NCBI GenBank assembly: GCA_964019695.1
Contig: OZ026516.1
Location: forward strand, 96,906,368-96,970,367
Length of the DNA stretch: 64,000 nucleotides
Source: Loripinus fragilis
Taxonomy: Eukaryota > Mollusca > Bivalvia > Lucinida > Lucinidae
Direction of reading: 5' to 3'
A model generated the notes under the pieces. It was not told where the DNA came from and did no database searches. It saw only the letters and a list, made by a program, of their open reading frames with translations. How positions within the stretch are numbered: position 1 is the first letter of the stretch; each line of letters opens with the position of its first letter. A program made the translations under genes and the position numbers. Positions 50,801-59,765 of the stretch are shown here, in pieces.

Positions 50801-52202
50801 TTTAAGGGTAGATGGATTCTCATATCTACCGAAATTGAAGTCAATAACTGTTTTGCTATATATATCTTTGTGGAATAAAGGCAAACAGTAAAAGATCAGA
50901 CGCCACGGGACGCGGCGTCTGATCAGGGTATCCACTATTTGCTTACAGAATGCGCTATTAAATCTGAATAAGAATGAAAAGTACCTCATGACAACCTTTA
51001 AAACGGAAATGGACTTGCGCAGGCTGATCTGAGGCTTTGCTGATCGCACATACCACATTGTTGGAAATCTCATGTCGCGGCTTATATGTTGCTTTCAGCT
51101 GAGCGATATATGTCAGAAGTGTGTTTGGTATGGCATGTTTTATTTGGTTCCTACCTTGCATCCCAAAACTCATCGAGACTGCCATCTGCACGTGGTTTAT
51201 ACACCAGCTCTAAATCTCTAGCGTCATCTTTTCCGAGTGGTGGATTGGCAAGTCTGTACGTCGAAAACAGTCTTCTTTTGAACACCTGCAAAAATCCAGT
51301 GAGCTCGGTCTGTTGTGAGGTCATAATGAGCTCGGTCTTTTGTGACGACATAAAAACAAAGAAATTGGCTATGTTCTCGGCGAAGATTCAAACCAGTAGA
51401 TCTATGTGCACTTGCCAAATCTCGCAAGTCTTATCTGTTCACTTGGAGAAAGTAAACACATTTTATCCATTCAGCGCTAAATACAGATTTATATCAGACT
51501 CAGCGGATGCATGCGTTTCAAGAATTCTTCGGGCACGGAGCTTATATTATTTTATAAGCTGAACCCCTTTTTTTGTATCAACTATTAATTTGCAATTTTA
51601 TCAAATCATTCTTGAGAGTACTAATGTGGAATTTCTTTAAGTGGATTTATAATTCGAGAGGGAGTCCCCTTCCCTCAGAGCCCACCCCCCCCCCCCTAAA
51701 AAAAAACAAACAAACAAAAATAACAACATAAATAAATAAAAAAAATATAAAAAAAAAAATCAAAAATCACAAAGCTAAAGGGTTTCTTAGAAAGACTGGC
51801 CAGGAGCTCCTGAAAAACCTTAAAAACCTAGCAAACCAACATTCAATTTTGGGCAATCATTGTCACGCCAGCAAAACAACATTTCAATCGCGTTTCGCTG
51901 GCAGGCCGATTTAGTGGTATTTTGATCCTTCCCCTCTTTAAAAGAACTGGACCCCTCGGACAAGGCTTTCTTTCTGGATCCGCATATGGTATATATTTAT
52001 TTAAAGTTTTAAATGTATAAGGAAAGAACAAGGGAAATATTAATCAATAAAGCCAAATTTTGAATTAAATGGAACTTACACAATTTGCAGCCTGCGACCT
52101 TGAGAGTGGTCTTCTTGGGAAATACATCCCATCTCCTTCTGCATAAGCATTTCCAAAGAAACAAACCAACAACAGGCATAGGATTAGGGACAGAATTCCC
52201 AT
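38770..52202 (-). CDS. Copy 1: secreted lipocalin-like protein, complete six-exon gene
   Basis: Exons (minus strand): 52202-52080, 51285-51155, 50549-50470, 47002-46891, 41486-41323, 38801-38770, with GT-AG borders and phases 0,2,1,2,1. The joined frame is open for 213 residues. Residues 1-21 form a signal peptide (hydrophobic run ending NAYA), so the product should be secreted. Cysteines lie at 41, 90, 140, 156, 177 and 205. The pattern suggests a lipocalin: Cys41 just before strand A, K-R-x-F at 45-48, HPRDYVYIFFC at 130-140, an amphipathic helix near 178-190, and a terminal Cys205. In four-Cys lipocalins the first Cys pairs with the strand-G Cys and the second with the last, which would give 41-140 and 90-205. 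Two defective paralogues lie downstream. Position 47, Trp in both, is Leu here. The ligand is unknown. Gene structure is well supported; the lipocalin assignment is moderate. Confidence 0.8.
39025..39330 (+). repeat. Dispersed repeat shared with 31375-31660
   Basis: Opens with a hairpin (ATGAAGTTCATGTTTTTTCG and ATAAACTTCAT), then ACGTCAGCGTCACGTTATAT. It lies in the last intron of copy 1. Confidence 0.65.
40175..40327. mobile_element. Hairpin MITE with TTATTGACTTCAATGA ends
   Basis: Ends TTATTGACTTCAATGA and its inverse TTAAGTCAATAA, with internal GTGATATTCACCGAGGC facing GGTAAATATCACTTTTAAGG. A second copy is at 50704-50855. Confidence 0.8.
40378..41072 (+). mobile_element. Family A retroelement 3' end
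   Basis: Begins in the coding part (CCCATTATAAAAAGATTGGC) and runs through CTCTTTAAATTGCACGCCGG. Ends CGATTCCTGATCTTTGC followed by a short CTTA repeat (CTTACTTACTTA), a retroelement-style tail. Confidence 0.7.
41323..41486 (-). CDS. Copy 1 exon 5
   Basis: 164 nt between acceptor gttttag and donor gtaagt. It encodes residues 150-203, including RRVYCDGPWSVVFLTYKFPP, a helix-like AAERDLQKTLGL and FNRFDPTLE. The same-length exon of copy 2 is at 20056-20219, with about three quarters of residues shared, which argues for past protein-level constraint. Confidence 0.88.
41591..41834. mobile_element. MITE with GGGCCCGGAATTACAATGCC ends
   Basis: GGGCCCGGAATTACAATGCC at the left and GGCATTGTAATTCCGGGCCC at the right are exact inverses. 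AAGTATTGAT and ATCAATACTTAACTT pair further in. Confidence 0.85.
41843..42072. mobile_element. MITE with GAGGTTATAAAACTTTTTTC ends
   Basis: GAGGTTATAAAACTTTTTTC and GAAAAAAGTTTTATAACCTT at the ends. In the centre TAAATGTTAAAATGCCAA faces its inverse. The left half recurs at 52600-52760. Confidence 0.82.
42289..42427. mobile_element. Large palindrome with spacer-free core
   Basis: 42327-42394 is a perfect 68-bp palindrome (34-bp arms, no loop) centred on CGGACACGTGTCCG. Weaker pairing extends to CTCGAGGTTATACAACTTGA and TCAAGTTTTATTACCTCGAG. Confidence 0.9.
42890..43400 (-). mobile_element. Degenerate family B-like copy
   Basis: Reversed layout of family B (ACAAACAAAGG, CTCTCTCTTCCTC, then CAACCACCAGGGGA near the end), with a GCGCAGACCAGCCTGCGCAT MITE fragment inside. 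Heavily decayed. Confidence 0.4.
43401..44465. other. Copy 1 intron 4, no gene
   Basis: AT-rich intron DNA; an open frame at 43575-43910 (minus) has no splice or family support. Confidence 0.4.
44479..44681 (+). mobile_element. tRNA-headed SINE with 13-bp target duplication
   Basis: A box TGGCTCAGTGGTAGAG, B box GGGTTTGAGCCTC. The tail reads AAAGATTGTTGATTGGACGT and AAAGAATCAAATC. Exact direct repeats TCAAAGTATTGTG flank it at 44466-44478 and 44682-44694. Confidence 0.95.
44695..45962. other. Copy 1 intron 4, no gene; C/A homopolymers at 45768-45792
   Basis: AT-rich; a run of C followed by a run of A marks 45768-45792. Nothing else recognised. Confidence 0.45.
45963..46199 (+). mobile_element. 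GAGCC...GGCTC MITE, copy 2
   Basis: Inverted ends GAGCCACGACATGTGATGTC and ATATCATGTCACGGCTC; interior as in copy 1. Confidence 0.85.
46349..46850 (+). mobile_element. Family A retroelement 3' end
   Basis: From CTTCAGACTCTATGACGG to CGATTCCTGATCCTTG, with an internal deletion after the coding tail. Its 3' end stops about 40 bases from copy 1 exon 4. Confidence 0.65.
46891..47002 (-). CDS. Copy 1 exon 4
   Basis: 112 nt between acceptor aacttcag and donor gtaaac. It encodes GPFPATGEGITISFF, SSHPRDYVYIFFC and LDRTKEIV (residues 113-148). The D-Y followed by an alternating hydrophobic strand and a Cys fits the second conserved region of lipocalins. Confidence 0.87.
47108..47344 (+). mobile_element. 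GAGCC...GGCTC MITE, copy 3
   Basis: Inverted ends GAGCCGTGCCATGTGATTTC and GAAATCACATATCACGGCTC. Confidence 0.85.
47581..47816 (-). mobile_element. GAGCC...GGCTC MITE, copy 4 (reverse)
   Basis: Same element inverted: GCCACATGCGATTTCCAAC start, interior CAGTCTGATCAGAGCATTTG, end GGAAATCACAAGTCGC. Confidence 0.8.
48504..49027. mobile_element. 524-bp DNA transposon with 8-bp target duplication
   Basis: Ends ATTACTTGACTGTTCGCTTA and, reversed, ATTACTTGACTTTTCGCTTA, continuing TGTAAAGGCGG. Flanks ACTCAGAT (48496-48503) and ACGCAGAT (49028-49035) look like an 8-bp duplication with one change. That length is typical of hAT and a few other superfamilies. There is no transposase, so it is non-autonomous. 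Confidence 0.75.
48721..48782. repeat. 62-bp perfect hairpin in the DNA transposon
   Basis: 30-base arms AACATTGTGGACCCAGATCA plus GACTGCTCCT, and the exact inverse, separated by 2 bases. The CAGATCAGACTG words recall the GAGCC MITE family. Confidence 0.93.
49258..49520 (+). mobile_element. Family B retroelement 3' end (short)
   Basis: GATGGCGGTGGTTCTGTTGT through to TTCCTGATCATACTCACTTA; follows the tandem repeats directly. Confidence 0.6.
50216..50455 (-). mobile_element. GAGCC...GGCTC MITE, copy 5 (reverse)
   Basis: Inverted ends GAGCCACGGCACGAGAATTC and GAAATCACATGCCGTGGCTC. It ends about 15 bases from copy 1 exon 3. A fragment precedes it at 50095-50215. Confidence 0.85.
50470..50549 (-). 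CDS. Copy 1 exon 3
   Basis: 80 nt between acceptor tatattcag and donor gtatgt. It encodes FGGVCVNDVWLYEP and on to AVYTF (residues 86-111), entering in phase 2 and leaving in phase 1. The only other copy in the window is at 4701-4780; copy 2 has none. Confidence 0.87.
50704..50855. mobile_element. Hairpin MITE, second copy (see 40175-40327)
   Basis: TTATTGACTTCAATGAGGTA faces GAAATTGAAGTCAATAACTG. The centre GTGATATTCACCGAGGC faces GCCGAGGTGAATATCACC. Confidence 0.85.
50885..50990. repeat. GACGTCTGATCAGGG repeat fragment
   Basis: A hairpin (CAGACGCC and GGCGTCTG) followed by ATCAGGGTATCCACTATTTG; the same stretch recurs at 53355-53440. Confidence 0.5.
51005..51083 (+). mobile_element. GAGCC...GGCTC MITE, 3' half
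   Basis: GCGCAGGCTGATCTGAGGC to GGAAATCTCATGTCGCGGCT; the left half is missing. It lies 70 bases from copy 1 exon 2. Confidence 0.75.
51155..51285 (-). CDS. Copy 1 exon 2
   Basis: 131 nt, after acceptor ttttgcag and before donor gtagg. It encodes residues 42-84 plus two bases of Arg85, starting VFKRRLFSTY and ending GSLDEFWDA. Homologous exons of identical length lie at 26944-27074 and 7526-7656. The K-R-W-F core of the paralogues, a plausible lipocalin strand-A motif, reads K-R-R-L-F here. Confidence 0.88.
52080..52202 (-). CDS. Copy 1 exon 1 (signal peptide)
   Basis: Encodes 41 residues starting MGILSLILCLLL and ending SQAANC, with donor gtaag directly after the Cys codon (phase 0). An upstream in-frame ATG at 52250 would add 16 residues. 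The 52202 start is preferred because it aligns with the ATGs of copies 2 and 3 and puts the hydrophobic stretch at the N-terminus. This exon lacks the ten-residue GRxLRPRILL segment of the other copies. Confidence 0.85.
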
Positions 52203-52382
52203 ACGTTTACTCCCGTGTACTTGTTCTGTGAAAGCTATCTTCGCAAACATGTTTTACTTTATTACATGTACTAGTTCAAAAACGTGAAACCCTAAAGCAC
52301 CATATACATGCATGTCTAGTCGCGACAGACGACAAAGTTTGCGACATCTTTTCTGAAACTGGAGGATTTTGAAGTGTGCCAT

Positions 52383-52394
52383 AATATTTATATC
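52383..52394 (-). promoter_or_regulatory. Possible TATA element of copy 1
   Basis: ATATAAATAT on the minus strand, about 180 bases upstream of the chosen ATG. Position is plausible but the region is AT-rich, so this could be chance. Confidence 0.25.
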
Positions 52395-52471
52395 GTCAGC
52401 CTACTGGCGATTCGGGTGAAATAGTTTTATTAAGTTTAACTTGGTTCTTTAAAGAGGCAGGCAACAAAACT

Positions 52472-52570
52472 TAAATATGTCGTTTGCTGCATATATAATA
52501 CAGCGCTAAAAGGATTAATTGGCGTTTAAAACCGGTATTTCCGCAAACGTCTATACCGATCCTCAAGCGT
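52472..52570 (-). promoter_or_regulatory. Conserved upstream block of copy 1
   Basis: A block shared with 28968-29080 (copy 2) and 12278-12380 (copy 3): an ATATGTCGT-TGCTGCA part, then TTCCGCAAA and CCGATCCTC parts. It lies about 350 bases upstream of this ATG, and about 530 upstream in the other copies. It may be a shared promoter element or first untranslated exon, or simply duplicated flank. Confidence 0.4.
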
Positions 52571-52599
52571 ACTTTTCGCTTCGCGCGAAACCTGGCCCG

Positions 52600-52760
52600 A
52601 GGTTATAAGACTTTTTTCATGCTCAATTCAACTGAGAGCGAAATTTCAACTGCTCCTAAAAGCTAAAATAGCGACAAATAAAGAATTTGCTTGCTTTCAG
52701 TTTCTCAGATGGTGTATTTATCATGCCAATATATGTTTTAACATATGTGTAAAGTGGCAT
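52600..52760. mobile_element. Half of the GAGGTTATAA MITE
   Basis: Matches the left half of 41843-42072: TTTTTTCATGCTCAAYTCAA, then TCTCAGATG-TGTATTTATCA. No right end. Confidence 0.65.
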
Positions 52761-53486
52761 TCCAAAATGGAACCCCGGTTTTTCGCCTTAAGCTACGAGT
52801 GCGGGATCCGGCTGCAGTTTACTTTAGTTAGCTGTACTATTTTCATAGTACAGTATCATACCGAACTGAATCCTGAACTGAGCAAAAAAAAATCTCAAAT
52901 CATCAATAAAATGCTTTAAAGGACAAAATATCAATAGAACACAATCACTTTATGCATATTTTATAGTAAATATCTGACTAAAAAGTTCTAAGACCAAGTT
53001 AAAGCAATTACAACTATGATCTCATGCCCCAAATGCATGAGTGCTCAATCAGGAAATCCTGATTTATCCTGAACTTTATCACCCCTGATCAAACCGTATA
53101 GCCTATCCGCCATTTGATTTGCCGTTTTATCGGAGGTAGAATACTAAACAAGTGACCAGCAGCCATAGCCGGTCGATAGCAACAAGCGAACCTGGCCCTA
53201 GTTATAGTCAACAAGGTTTTGCAGTTGCGCGAGATGAATGCTTATGCTACGATCACGTTGTGTCAGGGTTAGTGAGTGCTATCATTACGCCCTTTCTTTG
53301 GGACATAGACAAACAGTGCAGACACAGATCACCCCGGCAGATCACACTCCCAAGAATGCGACGTCTGATCAGGGTCTCCAATTTTTCCTTACAGAATATT
53401 CTATAAAAGTTTCAATATGAATGAAAAACTAAACCCGACGCCCCTAAACCTGGAAATAGGCTCGTATTACTGATATGGGTAGGAAA

Positions 53487-53735
53487 TTCCAAGGCGATGC
53501 TTCTTTTGTGGATTTTTTTTTCTTTTTTGGTTATTTATGTTTCGTGTTCGTCATGCTTTCTTGTCTACAGGTTCATTACAGCCTAGTAGTCGCCTGCTGG
53601 GAAAGGACTAACCTCTTGGTTCTCTTTTGTGTGTTGTTTTCTTGTGTTTTTGTCACTTTCCCATGTGGTGTCCTGGGTCAGATGTGGTATTTGATTGTTT
53701 CGATTCCTCATCATTGCCTTCTTGCCTACTTAAAT
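53487..53735 (+). mobile_element. Family A retroelement 3' end (short)
   Basis: ATTCCAAGGCGATGCTTCTT through CGCCTGCTGGGAAAGGACTA to TCGATTCCTCATCATTGCC. Confidence 0.65.
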
Positions 53736-53934
53736 GAGTTAAGGTTTATTGCTTGCTGATATGCGGGTAGTCATAAAGTTAACTGAAGGGAGATAACTAT
53801 AAAGGCCAGCAAGGGAGAGCAACCGTTCTTGCACGTGTTACACCGTCTAGACCTGATATACATGCCTTCTAAATATTATCAAAATATCTCAACGGGTATT
53901 AAAGTTATTGAGTGCACTACAAGCTTTTGTCTGC

Positions 53935-54325
53935 AAAAAGCACAGATATAGTCCGTTGTAGCACAGATAAAGTCCGTTGCCTAAGTGTCAAATTTTATCC
54001 GGTGCCATAAAATGACAATGCTTTGAAATCACAAATAGATCCGTGGCATCGGAAAATCAGGTTTGCGTTCTTTGCATGCTGATATTTCTGTAAAAATCTT
54101 CTCTACGTCTTATTTTCTACTTGCAGCAAAATAGAATCACAATACACAAAAGCTTAGCTTACAATTTCTTTGTTTTCCGTGACGATGCAACCGCTTTTTC
54201 CCAGTTACATGCCATGACTGTGTTGTTTGCACAGATTTTCACAGATAGAGTCAGAGACAAGCACAGATAGAGTCTGGGCTGCACAGATAGAGTTTGGGCT
54301 GCACAGATAGAGTCAGATACGGTTA
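53935..54325. repeat. Scattered GCACAGATARAGTC motif
   Basis: AGCACAGATA-AGTC-type words occur at about 53939, 53960, 54262, 54281 and 54300. The last three form a 19-bp tandem array (GCACAGATAGAGTCTGGGCT). No function is inferred. Confidence 0.55.
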
Positions 54326-55662
54326 TGCACCGTGCCTTATTCAGGTGGTTGTGCCCCTTTTATCACAACATTTGGACTGCTTATCAGTACCAAAAGGATA
54401 TTGTCTTCATATCGCGACTATAATTCCGTGCTTTTCATTTAATACGAATGCTAAAAGAGCTTTAAATCTAGGGTAGGTTATATTGTAAAAGTTGCGTTTT
54501 GCTGGCGTCTATACCACACCTGACCAAGAAACACAATCCTTTCTTAAAGCTTTGGCTTGTTTCGCTAGTGCAAGGGAAGTAACTTAATGTCATTGACAAT
54601 ATAAATATATTTGTTACGAGATCGTTTTCTGTCTAAAAACAGATAAGAATATATAATAAGATAGAAGTTAATGAATAGAAGTTATAATTAAAATCACATT
54701 GCCTCATAAGTGATTGAAATGTATATTACAATCAGTGGCTAACTCTTTTCAATTTTATAAATAGTTTATTTATATATTGATTAAAACATATTACAGTGCA
54801 CTCTACCACTGAGTTAACTGTTATAGTTGATTCTTTACGTTAAGTAATATTTGAAGCCGTCTTAAGGCGGTAAATATAAGAAAAGAATAGTTGGCCATTA
54901 GTAAGAGTCTGCAGACTTCGGGGAATATTAGGTTTTATTACCCAACGTACTATACTCAGAAAAACAATTGAAGGATATTAAAACTATTTTGACTTTATAA
55001 TATTTGGGAATATAATTTTCAAACAAATTATTTTTGTCATTGATAGAATTATCAATATGCAATTCACCAAAACTAAAATTGAAATTCACGGGTCATTGGT
55101 TACGATACGGTACTACACCAAATGTACCGACCCTCTCTACCCAAAGTTCACAAGCAAAAAATTTAGCGCTCTCAATTTTTGCTGAAACCTTTACCAGGTC
55201 ATTGCTTATGTTCTAATTCCGACCACAGACAAAAGTTAACACTAATTTATCAGTCATTTCCCCTTATAATGGGACAACTCTTTCAACAAAAGTACACGGA
55301 CATGGCATACCCCGCCATATTTGACCACAAATTTGCAATAAAAAACTTAGAACAGCTTCAAAATTAGGTGCCGTTTATTAGAGGGAGAACCAGTGATGAT
55401 TTTGGGGCCAGTCATTATGGAATACAAACGATGAAAATGGGTTTCAATCATTTTTGAACGTTTGTGACTTTTCAGTATAGAGGGTTGAACCATTTGGATT
55501 TGCACTGTACTTAAACCATTGAAGCGTGGCTAAAATAAAGCATCCGTTTTGATTGCAGATGTCTGGAACTATGAAATGCATGCATAATTAGTAAAGTTTT
55601 TATTGTATTGGATATTAGAGATGGGAATGAATCTAAATATCCTTCAATTGTTTTTCTGAGTA

Positions 55663-55924
55663 TATATAAAGAGTTATTAAGCATTTTTGACTGTTTGACA
55701 ACTTTACCGTCTCTGCCAGTTCAATCCGGTTTTGAGGAACTGTTCCCCGAGAAAACATTTTTAACTGTTTCCCAGTCACGTGATACGCTGATCAGCTGTA
55801 CACCGATGACGTCAAACGTATTACTTAGCAGCGTCACGCTGTAGGAAAGTTTTGCTTGATATGATTCTTTACGTCCCAGTCAACAATATTTCAGTTATGT
55901 CGGGATTGAACATGTACTAAGCAA
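55663..55924 (+). repeat. Left arm of a 262-bp identical inverted repeat
   Basis: Reads as exactly complementary to 56383-56644 over its full length. It contains CGATGACGTCA and the 3' part of a reversed SINE tail (TCTTTACGTCCCAGTCAAC). Confidence 0.92.
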
Positions 55925-55990
55925 AGATTAATGTGACAACGCAGTGACACCGTTAAGGCTCAAATCTGCAACACTCAGGCATTGCTGTAT
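55862..55990 (-). mobile_element. SINE 3' portion (reverse)
   Basis: The minus strand reads GATTTGAGCCTTAACGGTGT, CACTGCGTTG, ATTGTTGACTGGGACGTAAA and GAATCATATCAA: B box, body and tail of the SINE family. Part of it is copied in the right arm (56383-56455). Confidence 0.7.
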
Positions 55991-56230
55991 GAGATGAGGA
56001 TTTGTTGCAAACAGAAAATTTCGCCTTCTCTGTTCAATTTTGGTTGCAAAGTGTTCCGCTCATTCTAACTAAGAAAACTAGTACCCACACTTTATGTTTC
56101 TGGCCACAAACAACGAAGTTATGAGGAGTTTAAAGGGCCGCTCCCGCCATGGTCTTCCGTTGTAAACGAACAGTGTGCGCATCAGCATCGTGCATATTAT
56201 TACCTTTTGTTAGTTCTGAGTTGGGTAATA

Positions 56231-56386
56231 AAACAACTATTTCATACCTTTCTGTGCAACAGTCAAAACTATCACACCCTCCGTACTGTGGATGACCCGA
56301 TGCACTGTTGCCCTCGGCCTTCGGCCTCGTGCAATAGTGCCATCGGGTCATCCGCAGCACCTTGGGGTGATAGTTTTGACTGTTGC
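56231..56386. mobile_element. Hairpin MITE (truncated copy)
   Basis: AACAACTATTTCATACC and GCAACAGTCAAAACTATCAC at the left, GTGATAGTTTTGACTGTTGC at the right. The outer right end is replaced by the arm of the large inverted repeat. Confidence 0.8.
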
Positions 56387-56644
56387 TTAGTACATGTTCA
56401 ATCCCGACATAACTGAAATATTGTTGACTGGGACGTAAAGAATCATATCAAGCAAAACTTTCCTACAGCGTGACGCTGCTAAGTAATACGTTTGACGTCA
56501 TCGGTGTACAGCTGATCAGCGTATCACGTGACTGGGAAACAGTTAAAAATGTTTTCTCGGGGAACAGTTCCTCAAAACCGGATTGAACTGGCAGAGACGG
56601 TAAAGTTGTCAAACAGTCAAAAATGCTTAATAACTCTTTATATA
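56383..56644 (-). repeat. Right arm of a 262-bp identical inverted repeat
   Basis: Inverse of 55663-55924, with 458 bases between the arms. I found no mismatch when comparing line by line. Confidence 0.92.
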
Positions 56645-56666
56645 GTACGTTGGGTAATAAAAAACA

Positions 56667-56840
56667 ACTATTTCATACCTTTCTGTGCAACAGTCAAAAC
56701 TATCACACCCTCCGTACTGTGGATGACCCGATGCACTGTTGCCCTCGGCCTTCGGCCTCGTGCAATAGTGCCATCTGGTCATCCACAGCACCTCGGGGTG
56801 ATAGTTTTGACTGTTGCACAGGAAGGTATGAAATAGTTGT
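56667..56840. mobile_element. Hairpin MITE (complete copy)
   Basis: ACAACTATTTCATACCTTTC to GAAGGTATGAAATAGTTGT: about 174 bp, nearly fully self-complementary, with GGCCTTCGGCC at the centre. Only a few differences from 56231-56386. Confidence 0.85.
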
Positions 56841-56989
56841 ATACTGACGGAAAGCAGAATACCGCCGCTTAAGGCGGTGCTAGGGGCTGTTGGAAATTGT
56901 GCACTTTACATTAGTTCTAATGAACAGACTCAATAATACCGATGCTGCTGTTTTCTTACACTGTAGGTTCTCGCTGTTTCCGATGGATC

Positions 56990-57625
56990 CTTTTTTAGCT
57001 CAACTGAGCCAAAGGCTCAAGGTAAGGTATTGTGATCGGTCTTCGTCCGTCGTCTGTCGTTCATCTTTCGTCGTCCGTAAACGACATCTCCTGAACCACT
57101 GGTCCAAATTTCATATAACTTCACATGAATGTTCCCCATGATGCCCTCTTTCAATTTGCATAAATGGATCCGCTCCACTGAACACGAGGGCCACTAGAGC
57201 TCCAGATAAGAAATCTTTTAAACGACTTCTCCTCCTGAACCACTGGCCCAAATTTGAAATAAATTCATAGAATTGTTCCTCATAAAGCCCTCTACAAAAA
57301 ATGAACAAATGATTCCGCTCCGCTGAACAAAAGGCCGCCAGAGCTCCAGATAAGAAATATCTTTAAAAGACATATCCTCCTGAACCACTGGTCCAAATTC
57401 GAAATAATTTCACAGAATAGTTCCTCTTGATACCCTCTACCGAAATTGCACAAATGGTTCTGCTCCGCTGAACAAAAGGGTCGCCCGAGCTCCAGATAAG
57501 AATATCTTTAGAGGGCATCTCCTCCTGAACCACTGGTCCAAATTCAAAATAATTTTACAGAAGTGTTCCTCATAATGCCATTTACCAAACTTTTACAAAT
57601 GGTTCCGCTCCACTGAACAAATAGT
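56990..57625. repeat. Four tandem units of about 145 bp with AGCTCAACTGAGCC head
   Basis: The head has a small hairpin (TTTTAGCTCAACTGAGCC) and CGTCCGTCGTCTGTCG. The units each contain CTCCTGAACCACTGGYCCAA, a GTTCC-CAT-ATGCC part, GATTCCGCTCC-CTGAACA and GAGCTCCAGATAAGAA. Confidence 0.85.
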
Positions 57626-59599
57626 TAGGCGGCTTAGAGCCAAGATTGTGCTATTCCGGATACAAGCATGAAACTTTCCACACATGTTCAAGTTGGTGAG
57701 CTGATGATTTTTAGATAAAGAACCACTTCGACAAATTTCCACTGCGCATGCGTAAGACAAAGTTCATTTCCACTATTAGAAAAATATGTCTTACTTTACT
57801 ACACAGACCAGTATTTGCGTTTAACATGGTAAAATTGACTCTTTATACCTCTAGATGTACTCAAAGACATAAACAAATATAATTTAAAATGTCTTCCATG
57901 ATTACGCATGCGCAAACTAAATAATACTTTCCGGTTAATCTAAACATTGATGTCAAAATGGTAGAAAATATTGAATAAATGGAGTACTTATATCTCTTGA
58001 CTGGGAAATAAATGGGTTATTGCACAGTCATTTTATCCAATCTTTTTCCTTCGCATGCATTCACGCTAGAGAACCATTGTACTATAACAGCACAGTCATC
58101 GCCGGTTGGTTGCAGTCGACGAGGGCACAAAATTTACTATTTTGGTTTACTGTGATCCATTCTATCAGGAAGTTCTGTACAACTATTTTCACGATGACTT
58201 TTTTCATTTGGAATTATCACATAGGTATTATAACACCCAGGGAGCGGAAGTGACCGGACAATTGCGAGTGTACGACAAGTAATGGCACTTGCGATGTTGT
58301 ACATTGGACGGTTGGTCACTTGCGGTATTGATTATTCATTTACACCATAAACAAACTTCTTTTTCTTACACGAAAAAAAAACAGCATATGCGTGTTTTGG
58401 GTATAGAAGGTAAGTTATATTTGTGAGTTACTTTCTGGCTGGATTGAAATCCTATTTCATTGTCCATGTCCAGTGAATTTGAATTCTAATCACTTGTTTA
58501 TCAACAAGGGGTGATTGATTTTTTCATTTTTTAAACATAAAACAAACGTGCATAGAACGCAAATTCACTGCCATCAGGAGTTTTACTCTTACAATATTAG
58601 TACTTTCTAGGAAAATACTTTTAATTTTTTTGTCATAACAAAACCAGAGCATGGAAAATAGCGAAAACATGACACACGTGGGAGCATGGTACCGTTCAGT
58701 CACTTGCTGTCGTTCGCTTATGGATTGTACATGACAACTGCGACTTTACTGAACGGTCACTTGTATACTGTGGACTATATAATTTTTCGCATTTTATGCA
58801 TACAAGTGCCAATATTACAAATTTTTCTGTCAAGAAACGTTTGTTCTAAAATGCTGTCTGCTTTTATCGACTCCTGCATATATTTAACCACACTACAGGC
58901 TATTTTTGATCATACGAAACCAAACATTGATCCTTAAAGAGCAACTTTAACCTCATTCCAAAATGTCATAAGCTGACCCATATTTCATTCATTAGAATTA
59001 ATATGAAGCAGGATCCAGAATGAAATCCAGACTTATAGGCCATGGGATAGATATGGGTCTGATCCAACCCCTACCCCCAACCCCTACCACACACACAGAG
59101 GGAACTTTGCTGACTCTGATTTCCATGAAGCCCAATATCTTACATTGTAAAAAAAATGTTACCCTCTGACAAGTGTTGTGTAATATTGTAACATACTATT
59201 ACATATGTACTACTGTTACATATTGCATTACTACCCTATTACTGGGAAATATTTTATGCCTGTTGAATATCCCGAAATGTTTATAACTGTTTAATGGGTC
59301 TACTTTTTGATGCTGCTACAAAGACAACGAAGTAACCTAACCAAAACTGCAAATACCAGCTCCCTGCCTTTTAAAGTGTTTTAGGCAATTAAAAATAGCT
59401 ACCACTTCATAAATTTTCAAAAATAACAAATACATGTTTCTGGTAAAAAAAACATAGAATCATGTCATGAGGTTTAAAGCACACACATATATATTCCACA
59501 GCCATGTTAATAGAGTGATTACCAGCAGTATATTATACGTGAGTAGCATGCTTATCTTGATATCATAATGCAAATATTAACGTATGTAACATAAACAAT
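57626..59599. other. No gene seen
   Basis: AT-rich DNA with a few weak hairpins (for example GAACGGT around 58690 and 58750). No exon or transposon protein recognised. Confidence 0.4.
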
Positions 59600-59765
59600 A
59601 TGCTAATGGAAACCCTCCCCAATATTGAAGGGATATTTTATACACTATGATTTTCTAAAACTGAATCAAATGTATATAAGAATATAAGATGCAAAGTCGC
59701 TCATGTTAGTTCTGGCAGTTTGGGGTTTACTGTGTTACAGCCATCTTAACCCTGTTACCCTAAAC
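59600..59765 (-). repeat. Inverted third copy of the 3116-3616 repeat
   Basis: Reversed, it shows GGGTAACAGGGTTAAGATGG, CTGTAACAC and TTTTAGAAAATCATAGTGTA, as in 3470-3590. Confidence 0.6.

Noticed and set aside
57081..57625. CRISPR-like array
   Set aside because: The units are long, adjoining and diverged, without short repeats and unique spacers; this is an ordinary eukaryotic tandem repeat.
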